Positions 41,377-52,508 of a stretch of 64,000 bases of DNA are shown in pieces. Below the pieces are notes generated by a model. The model was not told the origin of the DNA and searched no databases. It worked only from the letters and a program-made list of their open reading frames with translations. Origin of the DNA: Bryobacterales bacterium (GTDB taxonomy: Bacteria; Acidobacteriota; Terriglobia; Bryobacterales; UBA6623). Made by a program: the position numbers and the translations under genes. The DNA is taken from the NCBI GenBank assembly GCA_022823865.1, contig JAJEHF010000026.1:40359-104358 (forward strand). Direction: 5' to 3'. Within the stretch, counting starts at the first letter, position 1, and every line of letters starts with the position of its first letter.

Positions 41377-41799
41377 ATGTTAGTTCTCGATACCAACGTG
41401 GTGTCCGAATTAATGCGCCCTGTGCCCAATCCCGTGATCACATCATGGGTTGCAGATCGTGCGACATCGAGCCTGTTTCTGACGGCAGTGACTGAGGCGG
41501 AGTTGCGCTTCGGCCTTGCGGTAATGCCAACGGGCAAACGCCGAGCCGGCCTTGCAGCAGCCCTTGAACGGATGCTAGAACGGGGCTTTGCAAACCGCGT
41601 ACTGCCGTTCGATAGCAGCGCGGCATTTGCATACGCCGACATCGCGGCCGCACGACGCCGTCTGGGCCGGCCAATCCCGGAAGCCGATTGCCAGATCGCG
41701 GCAATCGCTCGGTCGCGCGGCATGGCAGTGGCGACGCGCAATACTCGGGATTTCGAGGATACGGGGGTAGAAGTCTCCAACCCATGGGAGGGTGTGTGA
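41377..41799 (+). CDS. PIN-domain toxin, VapC/FitB-like
   Basis: MLVLDTNVVSELMRP; PEADCQIAAIARSRGMAVATRNTRDFE. Confidence 0.93.
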   Translation: MLVLDTNVVSELMRPVPNPVITSWVADRATSSLFLTAVTEAELRFGLAVMPTGKRRAGLAAALERMLERGFANRVLPFDSSAAFAYADIAAARRRLGRPIPEADCQIAAIARSRGMAVATRNTRDFEDTGVEVSNPWEGV

Positions 41800-42205
41800 G
41801 CGGCATGGTCAAACCCGTGCTCAGTGTCGAAATTGATGCTCTGCCGAACGATGCTGTCTGGAACCTTAGTGGCCATGTGAGTCTCCCCTTGGAGCGCGTG
41901 CGGCCAGACAGCACGCACTTCGGTTACGTCTGCGGCAAGGATTCAGGCTCCACCCTATGCGATGCTGGGAGCCAAGCGTGCCGGGGTTAGTCTCATTCGG
42001 TGCGTGGCAGGGGCATAGCGGATAAGAAGAATACATGCGCTTATCGTGGAACGAGATTCGTGCGCGGGCGGCCGGATTCGCCCGCGAATGGGCTGACGAG
42101 ACGTACGAGAAGGGCGAGACCCAGAGCTTCTATAACGAGTTCTTCCAGATCTTCGGAGTCCGGCGACGCACTGTGGCGCGCTACGAGGAGCATGTCCGAC
42201 GCTTA

Positions 42206-43510
42206 GGACTCTCGCCAAAACAAGTTCATTGTTTTGTGTTTGTATTTTGGTATCCTAGGGAGGCATGGGTGATGTGGTGCAAAGCATCCGGGCCCGGTAC
42301 GAAGCCTTGCGGCCTGTGCTCGACGAGAGAAGCCGTCGAGTCTGGGCCGGGGCCGAGGCTCGGGCGATCGGGCGCGGCGGCATCGCCCGGGTGGCGGAAG
42401 CGACCGGGATCGCGCGCGAGACGGTGCGCCAAGGCCTGCGCCAAGTGCAGGCCGGCGAGGTCGGCGTCGCGGCCGCTGGCAGCGAGCGGCAGCGGCGTCC
42501 GGGCGGGGGGCGCAAGAAGCTGACCGCGCGCGACCCGCAACTGCGGGCGGCGCTGGAGCGCAAGCTGGACCCGGTCACGCGCGGCGATCCGATGGGGCCG
42601 CTGCGCTGGACGTGCCTGAGCGCGGAGCGGCTGGCGCAGGCGTTGCGGGCCGAGGGGCACGCGGTCAGCGAGCGCAGCGTGAACCGGCTGCTGCACGAGC
42701 TGGGCTACAGCTTGCAGGCGAATCGCAAGACGCTGGAGGGACGGCAACACCCCGACCGGGACGCGCAGTTCCAGTACATCGAGCGCCGGGTGCAGGAGTT
42801 CCAAGGTGCGGGACAGCCGGTAGTTTCGGTGGACTCGAAGAAGAAAGAGTTAGTGGGGCGTTACCGCAACGGGGGGCGCGAGTGGCGTCCTGAGGGGCAG
42901 CCGGAAGAGGTGCAGGTGCATGATTTCCCGGACGCGGAATTGGGCAAGGCGCTGCCGTACGGGGTGTACGACCTAGCGGCCAACAGCGGCTGGGTGAGCG
43001 TGGGCGTGGACCATGACACGTCGGAGTTCGCGGTGGAGACGCTGCGGCGCTGGTGGCGGCAGATGGGGGCCCCGGCCTATCCGCGCGCCGAGCGGCTGTT
43101 GATCACCTGCGACGGGGGCGGCTCCAACAGCAGCCGCGGGAGGTTGTGGAAGTTGGAACTGCAAGGGCTGGCGGACGAGAGCGGGCTGCGGATCTCGGTG
43201 TGTCATTTCCCGCCAGGAACGAGCAAGTGGAACAAGATCGAACATCGGATGTTCTGCCACATCACGCAGAATTGGCGTGGCAGGCCGTTGGTCTGCCGCG
43301 AAGTGATCGTGAATCTGATCGGGGCGGTGAGCACCAAGGAGGGGCTGAGAATCGAATCCGAGCTGGACGAGAACCGCTATGAGCTGGGAAGGAAAGTCAC
43401 GGACGCGGAGCTGAAGCGGCTTTCGATTGAACGCGCCGAGTTCCACGGAGAGTGGAACTACACCTTGGCACCACGGCCATCAAACGAAGAAGTTATTTAG
43501 GCGAGAGTCC
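42206..43510 (+). mobile_element. ISAzo13-family insertion sequence
   Basis: TIR GGACTCTCGCC / GGCGAGAGTCC; 3-bp TSD TTA (42203-42205 and 43511-43513); 1305 bp. Confidence 0.93.
42265..43500 (+). CDS. ISAzo13-family transposase
   Basis: VSVDSKKKELVGRYRNGGREWRPEG; DGGGSNSSR; WNKIEHRMF. Confidence 0.92.
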   Translation: MGDVVQSIRARYEALRPVLDERSRRVWAGAEARAIGRGGIARVAEATGIARETVRQGLRQVQAGEVGVAAAGSERQRRPGGGRKKLTARDPQLRAALERKLDPVTRGDPMGPLRWTCLSAERLAQALRAEGHAVSERSVNRLLHELGYSLQANRKTLEGRQHPDRDAQFQYIERRVQEFQGAGQPVVSVDSKKKELVGRYRNGGREWRPEGQPEEVQVHDFPDAELGKALPYGVYDLAANSGWVSVGVDHDTSEFAVETLRRWWRQMGAPAYPRAERLLITCDGGGSNSSRGRLWKLELQGLADESGLRISVCHFPPGTSKWNKIEHRMFCHITQNWRGRPLVCREVIVNLIGAVSTKEGLRIESELDENRYELGRKVTDAELKRLSIERAEFHGEWNYTLAPRPSNEEVI

Positions 43511-46376
43511 TTAGACGACACCTCGGGCTTCATCGACCTGTTCTGGCCGGGCGTGCTGCTGGTGGAGCAAAAGAGTGCTGGACGGGATCTAGCCGCAGCC
43601 CGCAAGCAGGCGGGTGCTTACTTCGATGCTCTGCCGGAGAAGGACCGGCCACGCTACCAACTGCTCTGTGATTTCCAAACGTTTGAGCTGCTTGATCGAA
43701 GTGAGCGGGAAGAGACACGGTTCGAACTTGCAGACCTACCGCAACATGTTGAGAAATTCGGATTCATCCTGGGCGTACAGCGACGCACGTTCCGCGACCA
43801 AGATCCCGTCAACATCAAGGCATCGGAGCTGATCGCTCGCCTCCACGACGCGCTCAAGGAATCTGGATATGAGGGCCATGACCTGCAGCGGTTCTTGGTG
43901 CGGACTGTTTTCTGTCTGTTCGCCGATGACACGGGGATCTTTGAACCGCGCGACCTCTTCCTACAGTTCATCGAGGAACGCACATCGGAGGACGGGGCGG
44001 ACCTCGGTCCTTGGTTGGCAAGGGTTTTTCAGGTCCTGAACACTCCGCTAGAACGGAGGCAGAAGGCCTTAGACGAGGATCTGTCCCGATTTCCGCATGT
44101 GAACGGCGACCTGTTCGCCGACCCACTCCTCATTCCGGACTTCGATGCGTCGATGCGCGAGGCGTTGCTGGAGGCGGGCCGCTTCGACTGGACAGCCATC
44201 TCGCCAGCCATTTTTGGAGCGCTGTTCCAGTCGGTCATGGAACCGGCGGAGCGCCGTGCCGCAGGAGCGCATTACACGACAGAGAAGAACATCCTGAAAG
44301 TGATCGAGCCGCTGTTCCTTGACTCACTCCGGGCCGAATTCAATCACTTGAAGGAGCGTCGGGACGGCCGGAGTCTAGCCGACCTCCGCAAGTTCCGAGC
44401 CCGGCTTGGCTCAATCCGTTGCTTCGATCCAGCATGTGGATGTGGCAACTTCCTGATCATCGCCTACCGAGAACTACGCTCGCTGGAAATCGAGGTGCTC
44501 AAAGAGATGGCACAGCGCACCGGCGGGGTGCAGCTCGCGGTCGACGTATGGTCAGTAATTGACGTTGATCAGTTCTACGGTATTGAGCTCGGAGAATTTC
44601 CGGCTCGCATCGCGGCGACTGCTCTATGGATGATGGACCATATCATGAACAATCGGCTAAGCCTCGAGTTTGGCCAGACATACGCACGGATTCCGATAGA
44701 GAAGTCGCCGCGCATCCATCATGCCGATGCGCTAGAGATCGACTGGACCGACATACTGCCGCCAGAGGAATGCTCGTACGTGTTCGGGAATCCGCCGTTT
44801 GTTGGTGCCAAGTTCCAGTCTCCAAAGCAGCGGTCCCAGGTTCGTCGCATTGCCGCGCTCGGGGGCAGCGGGGGGTCGCTGGATTATGTTGCCGCATGGT
44901 TCATCCGGGCTGGTGAGTACGCACGCCAGGCTCAATCGAAGACCGAGAACCTAGCACCGAAGATCGGTTTCGTCTCGACCAACTCTCTTACACAGGGGGA
45001 GCAGGTTGCGCAACTCTGGCCGATCCTGTTTGAACGTCACAGGCTAGAGATCACCTATGCCCACCGCACGTTCGGGTGGGGCTCCGACGCGCGTGGCAAG
45101 GCCAATGTGCATGTCGTCATCATCGGACTGGACTTGTCCGAGAATGCTCGGTCCGACCGGCGCTTGTTTTCTTATCGCAACGTTCAGGGCGTACCACTTG
45201 AGAGCGGCCACCGGGTGATAACTCCCTACCTACTAGATGGCAGTGGGCTAACCGATCCGCATCTAGTCGTACGCGAGGAAGGCCGACCCATCAACGGGAT
45301 GCGCCAGTTGATTACGGGATCGAAGCCGATAGACGATGGTCAATTTATTTTCCGGGCCGAAGAACGGTCCACGTTTCTGAAGGCCGAGCCAGATGCCGAG
45401 ATGTACTTCCACCCGTTCGTCGGAGCACGTGAATATTTGCAAGGCGGCAAGCGCTGGATTCTAGCCTTGCATGATGCTTCCCCCGCTGACTTAGCTCGGT
45501 TACCGTGCGTCCGGGAGCGCATCGCTGCAGTTCGTGCCTACAGGTGTGCCAGCGACAGCCGACCGACACGGCGACTGGCCGAAACGCCGACGCTCTATCA
45601 TGTAAACGTCTTGCCGAAGGCTCCGTTCCTAGTGATTCCACAGGTCAGTTCCGAACGGCGCGAATACGTTCCCACCGGCTGGTTGGGGCCGCCGGTCATT
45701 CCCAGCGACAAGCTCCGCCTCCTACCTGATGCGACCCTCGCCGAGTTCGCCCTGCTGACCTCTGCCATGCACATGGCATGGATGCGGGCTGTGACAGGGC
45801 GAATGAAGAGCGACTATATGTACTCCGTCGGCGTTGTCTACAACACGTTTCCGACGCCACCTGGATTCGCGGACGAGGGAACTGATCTAACCAAGCTGGA
45901 GCCGCTAGCAAAAGCCGTTCTCGACGCCAGATCCGCATACCCGGATGCGACGCTAGCGAACCTGTACGATCCGGATCTGATGCCATTGAACTTGCGCACG
46001 GCGCATCGCGCTCTTGACCAAGCTGTGGACCGACTCTATCACAGGGGTGGGTTCGAGTCCGAGCGCGAGCGTGTGGAGCATCTGTTCATGCTGTACGAGA
46101 AGATGCGCGTGCCGCTGGATGCGGCGAATAGAGCGAAGCCGAAGCGCCCCAGAAGAAGGACGTCTACTTGAGACTCTGGAAACTAAGGGACTCTAGTAAA
46201 ACGCCTGATATCACCAGCCCATTGAACGATCTGGCCCAAGACCGGATCGAAAGATATTCAACGCCTCGAACGCCTGCTTGCAGATTCTCGATCAATCAGT
46301 ATTGCTCATCTTCGACAGTTTGATTTTTGCGTGTCTCTAAACCAAGCTATTGCAATAGCTTAGAGTAGGCAGAAAT

Positions 46377-46399
46377 CGGGCGTGGCACTACAACGCCCG
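46377..46399 (-). terminator. hairpin downstream of IS1634-family transposase
   Basis: CGGGCG-tggcactacaa-CGCCCG perfect 6-bp stem just 3' of the transposase stop; no clear U-tract on the transposase strand. Confidence 0.4.
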
Positions 46400-46431
46400 G
46401 ATTTGGCGACGATTTGGTTGCGGAAACAGCG

Positions 46432-48162
46432 TCAGGCTGCCTTGCTCACCTCCGGCTTCGCCTCCCGGGCCGACCGACCGCACTGGCGGATCACCAGCGG
46501 CAGGCTCGCCCCCGCGCAGCGCACAATCTGGGCCACCGCGCCTTGCGCCTGCGTGCGCACCGCGAAGCGCTTGCCCTGTAACTCCACTTCCGTCTCCGAT
46601 AACCGTCCCAGGTCGCGGATCACATCCGCCCATTCGGCCTCGATGCCCGCCGCCTGCATGCGCGCTTGCAACTCCTGCTTGAGCACCAGCGCCAAGAACG
46701 AGCAGAAGATATGCCCGCGGATGGCCTCGTCCGTGCGGTGATACACCGGCCGCGTCCGCAGCAGCGACTTGGCCTCCCGGAAACAGCGCTCCACCCGCCA
46801 CAACTCCTTGTACTTGCACACCGCCTCGCTGGCGCTCAAGTCTGCCCTCACCCGCAACGCCCACAGGCCGTCATAGCGTTCCTCGCTGGCGATCTTGGCC
46901 TCGTCGAGCACGAACCCCTGCCCGCGCTGCTGCAAGTAGCGGCGGTATTCGCGGTTGCCCACCAAGGCTTTCGCGCCCCCCTCCAGCTTCGCCCGCAACT
47001 GCTCCACGATCTCTTCCCGCAGCTGCTTGTCCCGGCGCGCCTGCTCCTCGTTGCGGCACAGCACGTAGCGGCGCGGCCGGCCCGGCCCGTCGTCGTCCTT
47101 GACGATCACCTCCTGCACCTCCAATTCCAGCGCGGTCCGCTTCCAGGCCCGCTGCAGAGCGATCTGCGTGCGCTCGCCCTCCGCTGTCAGCACCTGCTCT
47201 TGGAACTCCTTCGACGAGCGCAGGCGCACCCCCAGAATGTAGCCCCAATCCTGCTCCTCCAAGCTCTGCATCGTGGCCTGCGAGATCATGCCCCGGTCCG
47301 CCACCAAACACACCCGGCTCACCCCAAAGCGCTGCCGCAGCCGCTCCGCCACCGGCAGCAGCGCCGTCACATCGGCCGTGTTGCCCGGCCAGACCTCCGA
47401 ACACAGCGGTCGTCCCGTGCTGTCCAGGGCCGCTCCCACCACCACTTGGGGACATTGCGGGCGAAAATCCTTCGACTTGCCCCGCCGACCCAGCTGCTGC
47501 CCGCCCCGGCCGTGGAAATAGTGCGAGGTTGTGTCGAAAAAGACCAAGTCCAGGCCGGTGAACAAATCGCGTCGCCGACCGAACAGATCCTCCTCTAGGA
47601 CATCCTTGACGTAACGCTGACGAGGCTCTGCCTCGTCTGGCTCGGCCGACTCCTGGGCGGCCTCCTGCGGCAGCGTCTCGCCCAGCCAGGCCATGGCGCG
47701 GTAGAAGTGTTGCAGCTCCAGGGCCGCCGCCCCGGCGACGGCTTGGTCGCTCATCCAACGGCTGGCCTGGCGGTCCGAACCGGGCTCGACCAGGCGGTGC
47801 AGCACGCTCACAAACACGGCCCGCTCGACATCGAACCCGAAGCGTCGGCCGGCCAGGGCAGCGCGCACGGCATCGCGGCAGCCGGTGGACTGCCAGAGCG
47901 GCTCGAAGACGAGTGCGGGGCCGAGTACGCGAGCGGGGAAGCCTTCTGCTTCCACGGCGCGGTCGCGGGCGGCCAGCACGGCGGCGTTTTCGCAGAAGCG
48001 GGAGACCGACAGCAGCAGGCGGTCCAGAGCGCCGGAGTCTTGCAGTTGGTCGAGACGGCCGAGGGTGGCGAGCACGCGCTGGCGGACCTTGCGGCCGGAC
48101 CGCTCGGACTCGACCAGTTGCAGGTAGGAGCGGGTGCCGTTGGATTTGGTGCGCAGGAACAT
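46432..48162 (-). CDS. IS1634-family transposase
   Basis: MFLRTKSNGTRSYLQLVESER; LVFFDTTSHYFHG; VCLVADRGMIS; IRGHIFCSFLALVL. Confidence 0.93.
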   Translation of the reverse strand: MFLRTKSNGTRSYLQLVESERSGRKVRQRVLATLGRLDQLQDSGALDRLLLSVSRFCENAAVLAARDRAVEAEGFPARVLGPALVFEPLWQSTGCRDAVRAALAGRRFGFDVERAVFVSVLHRLVEPGSDRQASRWMSDQAVAGAAALELQHFYRAMAWLGETLPQEAAQESAEPDEAEPRQRYVKDVLEEDLFGRRRDLFTGLDLVFFDTTSHYFHGRGGQQLGRRGKSKDFRPQCPQVVVGAALDSTGRPLCSEVWPGNTADVTALLPVAERLRQRFGVSRVCLVADRGMISQATMQSLEEQDWGYILGVRLRSSKEFQEQVLTAEGERTQIALQRAWKRTALELEVQEVIVKDDDGPGRPRRYVLCRNEEQARRDKQLREEIVEQLRAKLEGGAKALVGNREYRRYLQQRGQGFVLDEAKIASEERYDGLWALRVRADLSASEAVCKYKELWRVERCFREAKSLLRTRPVYHRTDEAIRGHIFCSFLALVLKQELQARMQAAGIEAEWADVIRDLGRLSETEVELQGKRFAVRTQAQGAVAQIVRCAGASLPLVIRQCGRSAREAKPEVSKAA

Positions 48163-48347
48163 GGCAATCCGTGAGTACCACTACACAATAGCAGAAAAAA
48201 CACATTGATTACAAGGATCAAAAGCGCAATATAGGAAAAGAACGTGGCACTACATAATTTGGATTTTGGAGGGTTTCGGGCCGTAAACCCTTCAAACTAC
48301 GTACCGACTCGAAAATTACTGTCGAAGATGAGTATTGGTTGTGACGT

Positions 48348-51300
48348 TCATATCGAACTCCCTTGACTCCACTGGTTTCTGATCTCGGCAAACTCATGAT
48401 CGGACTTGCAAATTGCCTGCCACCGTGCTATTACATCTGGGACCACTCGCCTCTGGTTTACGTAATTGTTGTATAGAGTGAAAGCCAAGGCGGCTGCTTC
48501 CCGCCTTACAAGCAACTTTGTTGGAGTGTCGATCTCATCTCTGCCTCTACCACGAAGAGGCGTGCTACGGGCATATTCCGTTTCAACAATCATGCATCTA
48601 AGCCCAAGAAGCAAAGGCCTCTCGATGTCTTCGACGAATGTCCAAGGGTGCATCCTGATCACGTGTGCGACGGTACCAATGGCTAGAGGCAATCCTGTTT
48701 TACTCCGCCACTGTAAAATTTGGCTAGCCGCTTGCAGCAGCCTAAAGAGAACCTCCCTGTTTGCCTCTTGTGAATCCGTTTCTGCTCTCTTGGAAATTAC
48801 CGCTACCGCACGCAGTGCGTCGCTTACTGTCTCTTTCGTAGATGATGCCAGCCCGTCCTCAATGCTCTGAACGATCCGACCTCGCCGATCCGGCAATATG
48901 TCAAGGCAGGCTGCCTCGAGGCGAAGTGCTGAGACTCCATAATCCGAAAACTCGTCGACAAGTCGACTCATGCTCTCTCTCATCGCACCTCTCCCGGGAT
49001 TAATCGCAATCAAAGTGTTAACCAACCACGAAAACCTGCGATTGAACTCGTCAGAAATCGATCCAAAAGGCCCCCTATCACCCGATCTCGTCAAATACTC
49101 CTTGTCATTGTCCCACCACTCGAGCAGTCGACAGACAATCGAATGCGCGTCCTCATCCGACCATTCGAGCAGATCGCTTGCACCGCAGATCTCGATACAA
49201 ACAGTAATAGACTGCCCAATCCTGATGCTCTCGGCGTCTTTTTGCAGGGGAAACTGGCCTTGTAGCACGTACTCCTTGAATAGGGCAACTGGATCAACGT
49301 CTATTGGATGCGGCAACGTGAGGAGCTCGTGTCGATAGAGGACCTTCGTGCCGACCGGCAGGCCATTCTCATCCAGCCGATGCCACAAGGCGTTAGCAAA
49401 CTGTTCTTCCTGACTAGTGTTGAGAAGCCTAAGATCGTACAACGTCTGGAGACTTGCTAGTGCCCATACTCTACGGTCTAAATTGCTCGACGAAAGATGC
49501 TCAATTAGGTGACCCCAAGTCTCTTGGTCAATCGCCACCCTGGCGGTAACTACGTCTGTTTTGTCAAAGAATACAAGGGGATTCACATATTCCTGTGCTT
49601 CGATTGGATTTAGGCCCGAGAGAATCGGGAACTCCAATAACTTCGGGACCATCTCTACACGTCTCGTGTGAGAAAGAGATTCAATGAGTCTTCTCAACAA
49701 CTGTTTTATTCCTCGAAACTCCCCCCTTTTGTCGGAATGATATATGCCGATAAGGAAATCAATCAGTTGTTCCTTGACACCTTCTGAGCACTTTGAACAA
49801 AACCTTGACAGGATCTCCGGAACGACAGTAGCGAGAACAATACCAAAATTAAAGTCACGAAATTGATTACCAGCATTGATATCCGACGCAGCAAGATTGA
49901 GGGCTCTCAAGTAGAGTTTGGCGAGATTGTCGACATGTGAGACGTCCATCCGAGCCAATGATGACCGGTCGAAGATATGGTCAACCGAGTTTTTGTCGTT
50001 AATGCGTACCACTATCGTGTTTGACCACGCCTGAGAGTAGTTCGCAATGCGTAAGAGTGCACCTTTGGCGCTTTTGGTCGCAATGATGCGTCCTGGCATT
50101 CGGAATGGTAAGCCGACATCTTCACTGAACCGGAGAAAACTATAGGCTATCAAAGCATCGTGGTCCCAGTTTCCGAGATGGTCTGTTCGTGCTTGATATC
50201 CGATGTCAAATGTTGGCGTTATTTTGACGGATGATTGGTCGCTTTGTGGTCGATCTAGTGCGCGTTCAAAGACGTCTAATTCATTCCAAGGATCGCACTT
50301 GAATTGCTTTAGTGAATGCCAACGCTCGGAAAATTGCTTTTGTAGTGCTTGTTCTTGTCGATCTTCATTGTCTGCATTGAAAAACCACGGTCGTTGCGTA
50401 CAGCTCAGCAAGAGCATGACGAACGACTCAGCAGAGACTAGCGAAAAATCGGTTGTAGTTGGCGTAAGATTCAAACGATCGCGAATCGAATCGAGCGCAT
50501 GTTTAAGCAGATTGCGAGCTTTGTCCATCTGACCGACCTCCGCTAGTAGGCCAGCCTTCTTCGCGCTCCAGAAGGAGAGGGACGGGTTGTCTGGCCATTC
50601 CTCGAGGCAAGTTTTTAACTTCTGTACATCCAATTCGAATAAGGCAAGCATCGCGCATTCGTAATGAAGGTGTGCGGTGTGCTCCGGTGAGAGCGAGGCC
50701 TTGACTTTCTCCAACTGCGTGCGTCGCGCTTGCCAATCATCTGATAGTCCCTGTTCGCGGTAGTACCGCATTAGTGCAAGGAGTAGGTGATGTACCATAT
50801 GCCTAACTTCTCGGCGGGTCAGGCCTCGGGCCTTCATGCTGGTTTGATTTGGAGACAGTGATTCGATCGGTCCGTCGACTCCTGCAAATGGCCAGTATCG
50901 GTCTAGAGTCGTCTCAAGGAACTGGACTTGTGTGTTGAAGACGAAGAGGGGGCATAGGCACTTTTCCATGCGCCAAGTCAATTCGAAGGCATATTCGAGG
51001 TCAATAAAGTGCGAGAGGCTTTCGGTGGCTGGGGGGTCTTGGATTAGCCGCTTCGTCTGCAGCCATAGTGCGCGGCGGCGATCTTCAGGGACGATCACCC
51101 AGCCTGGGTACAATCGGCGCTGCTGCTTCCATGTCTGTGCGAGCACGGAGGGCTCGGATTCGCGGTTCGGAGGTGCTGGTGTGTCAGGATCTATTGGCCA
51201 GCCTAGACTGTCGTCGATTCGTCTTGATTGCAAGTAGGCGAAGAATCGTTCGAACGCCTTGTAGTGATCATCAGCGATGCCTGGACATTCGGACATGTCG

Positions 51301-52062
51301 ACGGGAACGATATTGCGTCGCTCAAGAAGTGTTTTCTGCGAGCGTGACAAACGGAGCACTCCGACGAGGTACATTTTGGGGGCGTTCTCGAGTCCGAGTT
51401 TGTCGTGAATCCATCCGATCCAACGGAGAAAATTCGGGTCATCACCAGAAAACCCGATCAGGCATAGTGTGTTTTCCAAGCGCCTGACGCACCGTGTTCA
51501 CGAACGGGGCAGATTCTTCCGGATAGCACCGGTAATCTTCGTCGGTGACGATTAACCGTCGATCGGACTGAAAGCTGCCATGGAGCTTGACGATCCGCGG
51601 CTTTCCCGAGTCCCCAAGGTCATTCGAGTTGGTAACGATTTCGTATCTTCGTGAAGAAATGGAACTTCGCGCGCGTTCGAGGAGCGTGTCGTAATTCGTC
51701 GTAAGCACGTCGGCCCAAGGCAGTTCGAGCAACTTAGTGTGCAACGGCGACGGGTCTGAGGCAAGATCAGGGATGGCGTCGCGCAGAATCCGATCCAATG
51801 CGGGGCGACCGAGCGCAGCCTCGACTTCATGTGCCAAAGTCGGTACATCAAGGTAGTGGGTGTCGGGCCCGGGCCTCTTGCCATGAATCGTCTCGTAAAG
51901 AAGGTCTCCCAGTTGGTTCCAGCTGGGAAAGTCTGGAGAGGCGTTGCGACTGAAGCCAGACCCGACCATTACGGCGGCATGTCCAGATAGCAGGCGCTGG
52001 GAGATTTCATCCAAGTAAGGCTGGAGGTTGGCCGGAATTTCGCTTGTCACGGGGTCACTCAT
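48348..52062 (-). pseudogene. large SIR2-domain protein (putative anti-phage), split by frameshift
   Basis: 52062-51442: VMVGSGFSRNA, TTNYDTLLE, VKLHGS (SIR2 core) then off-frame stop; the 51479 frame starts LENTLCLIGFSGDDPNFLRWIGW (SIR2 C-terminal core) plus about 1000 aa helical region. Confidence 0.85.
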
Positions 52063-52508
52063 CGTTACGACCGTCCAAATCTTGGGAATGAATGCAACGC
52101 TCTCGAGGTGGGATCATCACCCTTCGAGGTTTGTGCGATGAACCCTTGTACATGGATGTACTTCTGTGCCGCTGCCTGATTCACTCGCGTGCGTTGGCCA
52201 GCGGGACACTGACTTGGAAGAGCCTAAACGATCCGATTTGGTGGAACCTAGAGGCGGTCAGAGAAAAATCAAGATCCCTGCTAGCATCAGGATATCCAAC
52301 CCACTTGATCCGTTGGAGCGAACTTTATCCGATCCATGATTCCATCATCGTATTCTTGGCTGTCGGCTGTCCTGCATCATTGCGCAGTTTGCGACCGAGC
52401 GATGTGGCACCCGCTGCACGGAGCTTTTGCGGTGGGATACCAAGGGGGACCTCAAGTCTCTGATTGTTTTCTAAGTGATTGATTATTAAAATATCTATAG
52501 AATAATCT

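Larger units (their letters stand above)
42035..46171 (+). pseudogene. MmeI/YeeA-like fused restriction-DNA methyltransferase, interrupted by IS
   Basis: N-term 42035-42205 MRLSWNEIRARAAGFAREW...RRL; resumes at 43514 DDTSGFIDLFWPGVLLVEQKSAGRDL; DPACGCGNF and NPPF methyltransferase motifs; removing the IS plus one TSD gives a single 942-codon ORF. Confidence 0.93.
46305..48332 (-). mobile_element. IS1634-family insertion sequence
   Basis: 15-bp TIR CTCATCTTCGACAGT (46305-46319; inverted at 48318-48332); 5-bp TSD TATTG (46300-46304 and 48333-48337); 2028 bp. Confidence 0.9.

Noticed and set aside
46871-48205. 444-aa alternative-frame ORF and 310-aa antisense ORF (46666-47598) over the IS1634-family transposase
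   Set aside because: Shadow ORFs of a high-GC transposase; the 46432-48162 frame carries the transposase motifs.
39000-52508. att-type direct repeat of the ssrA 3' end marking the island's far boundary
   Set aside because: No second copy of TGGTGGAGGCGGCGGGAATCGAACCC, and no integrase, was found by reading; boundary left as hypothesis.
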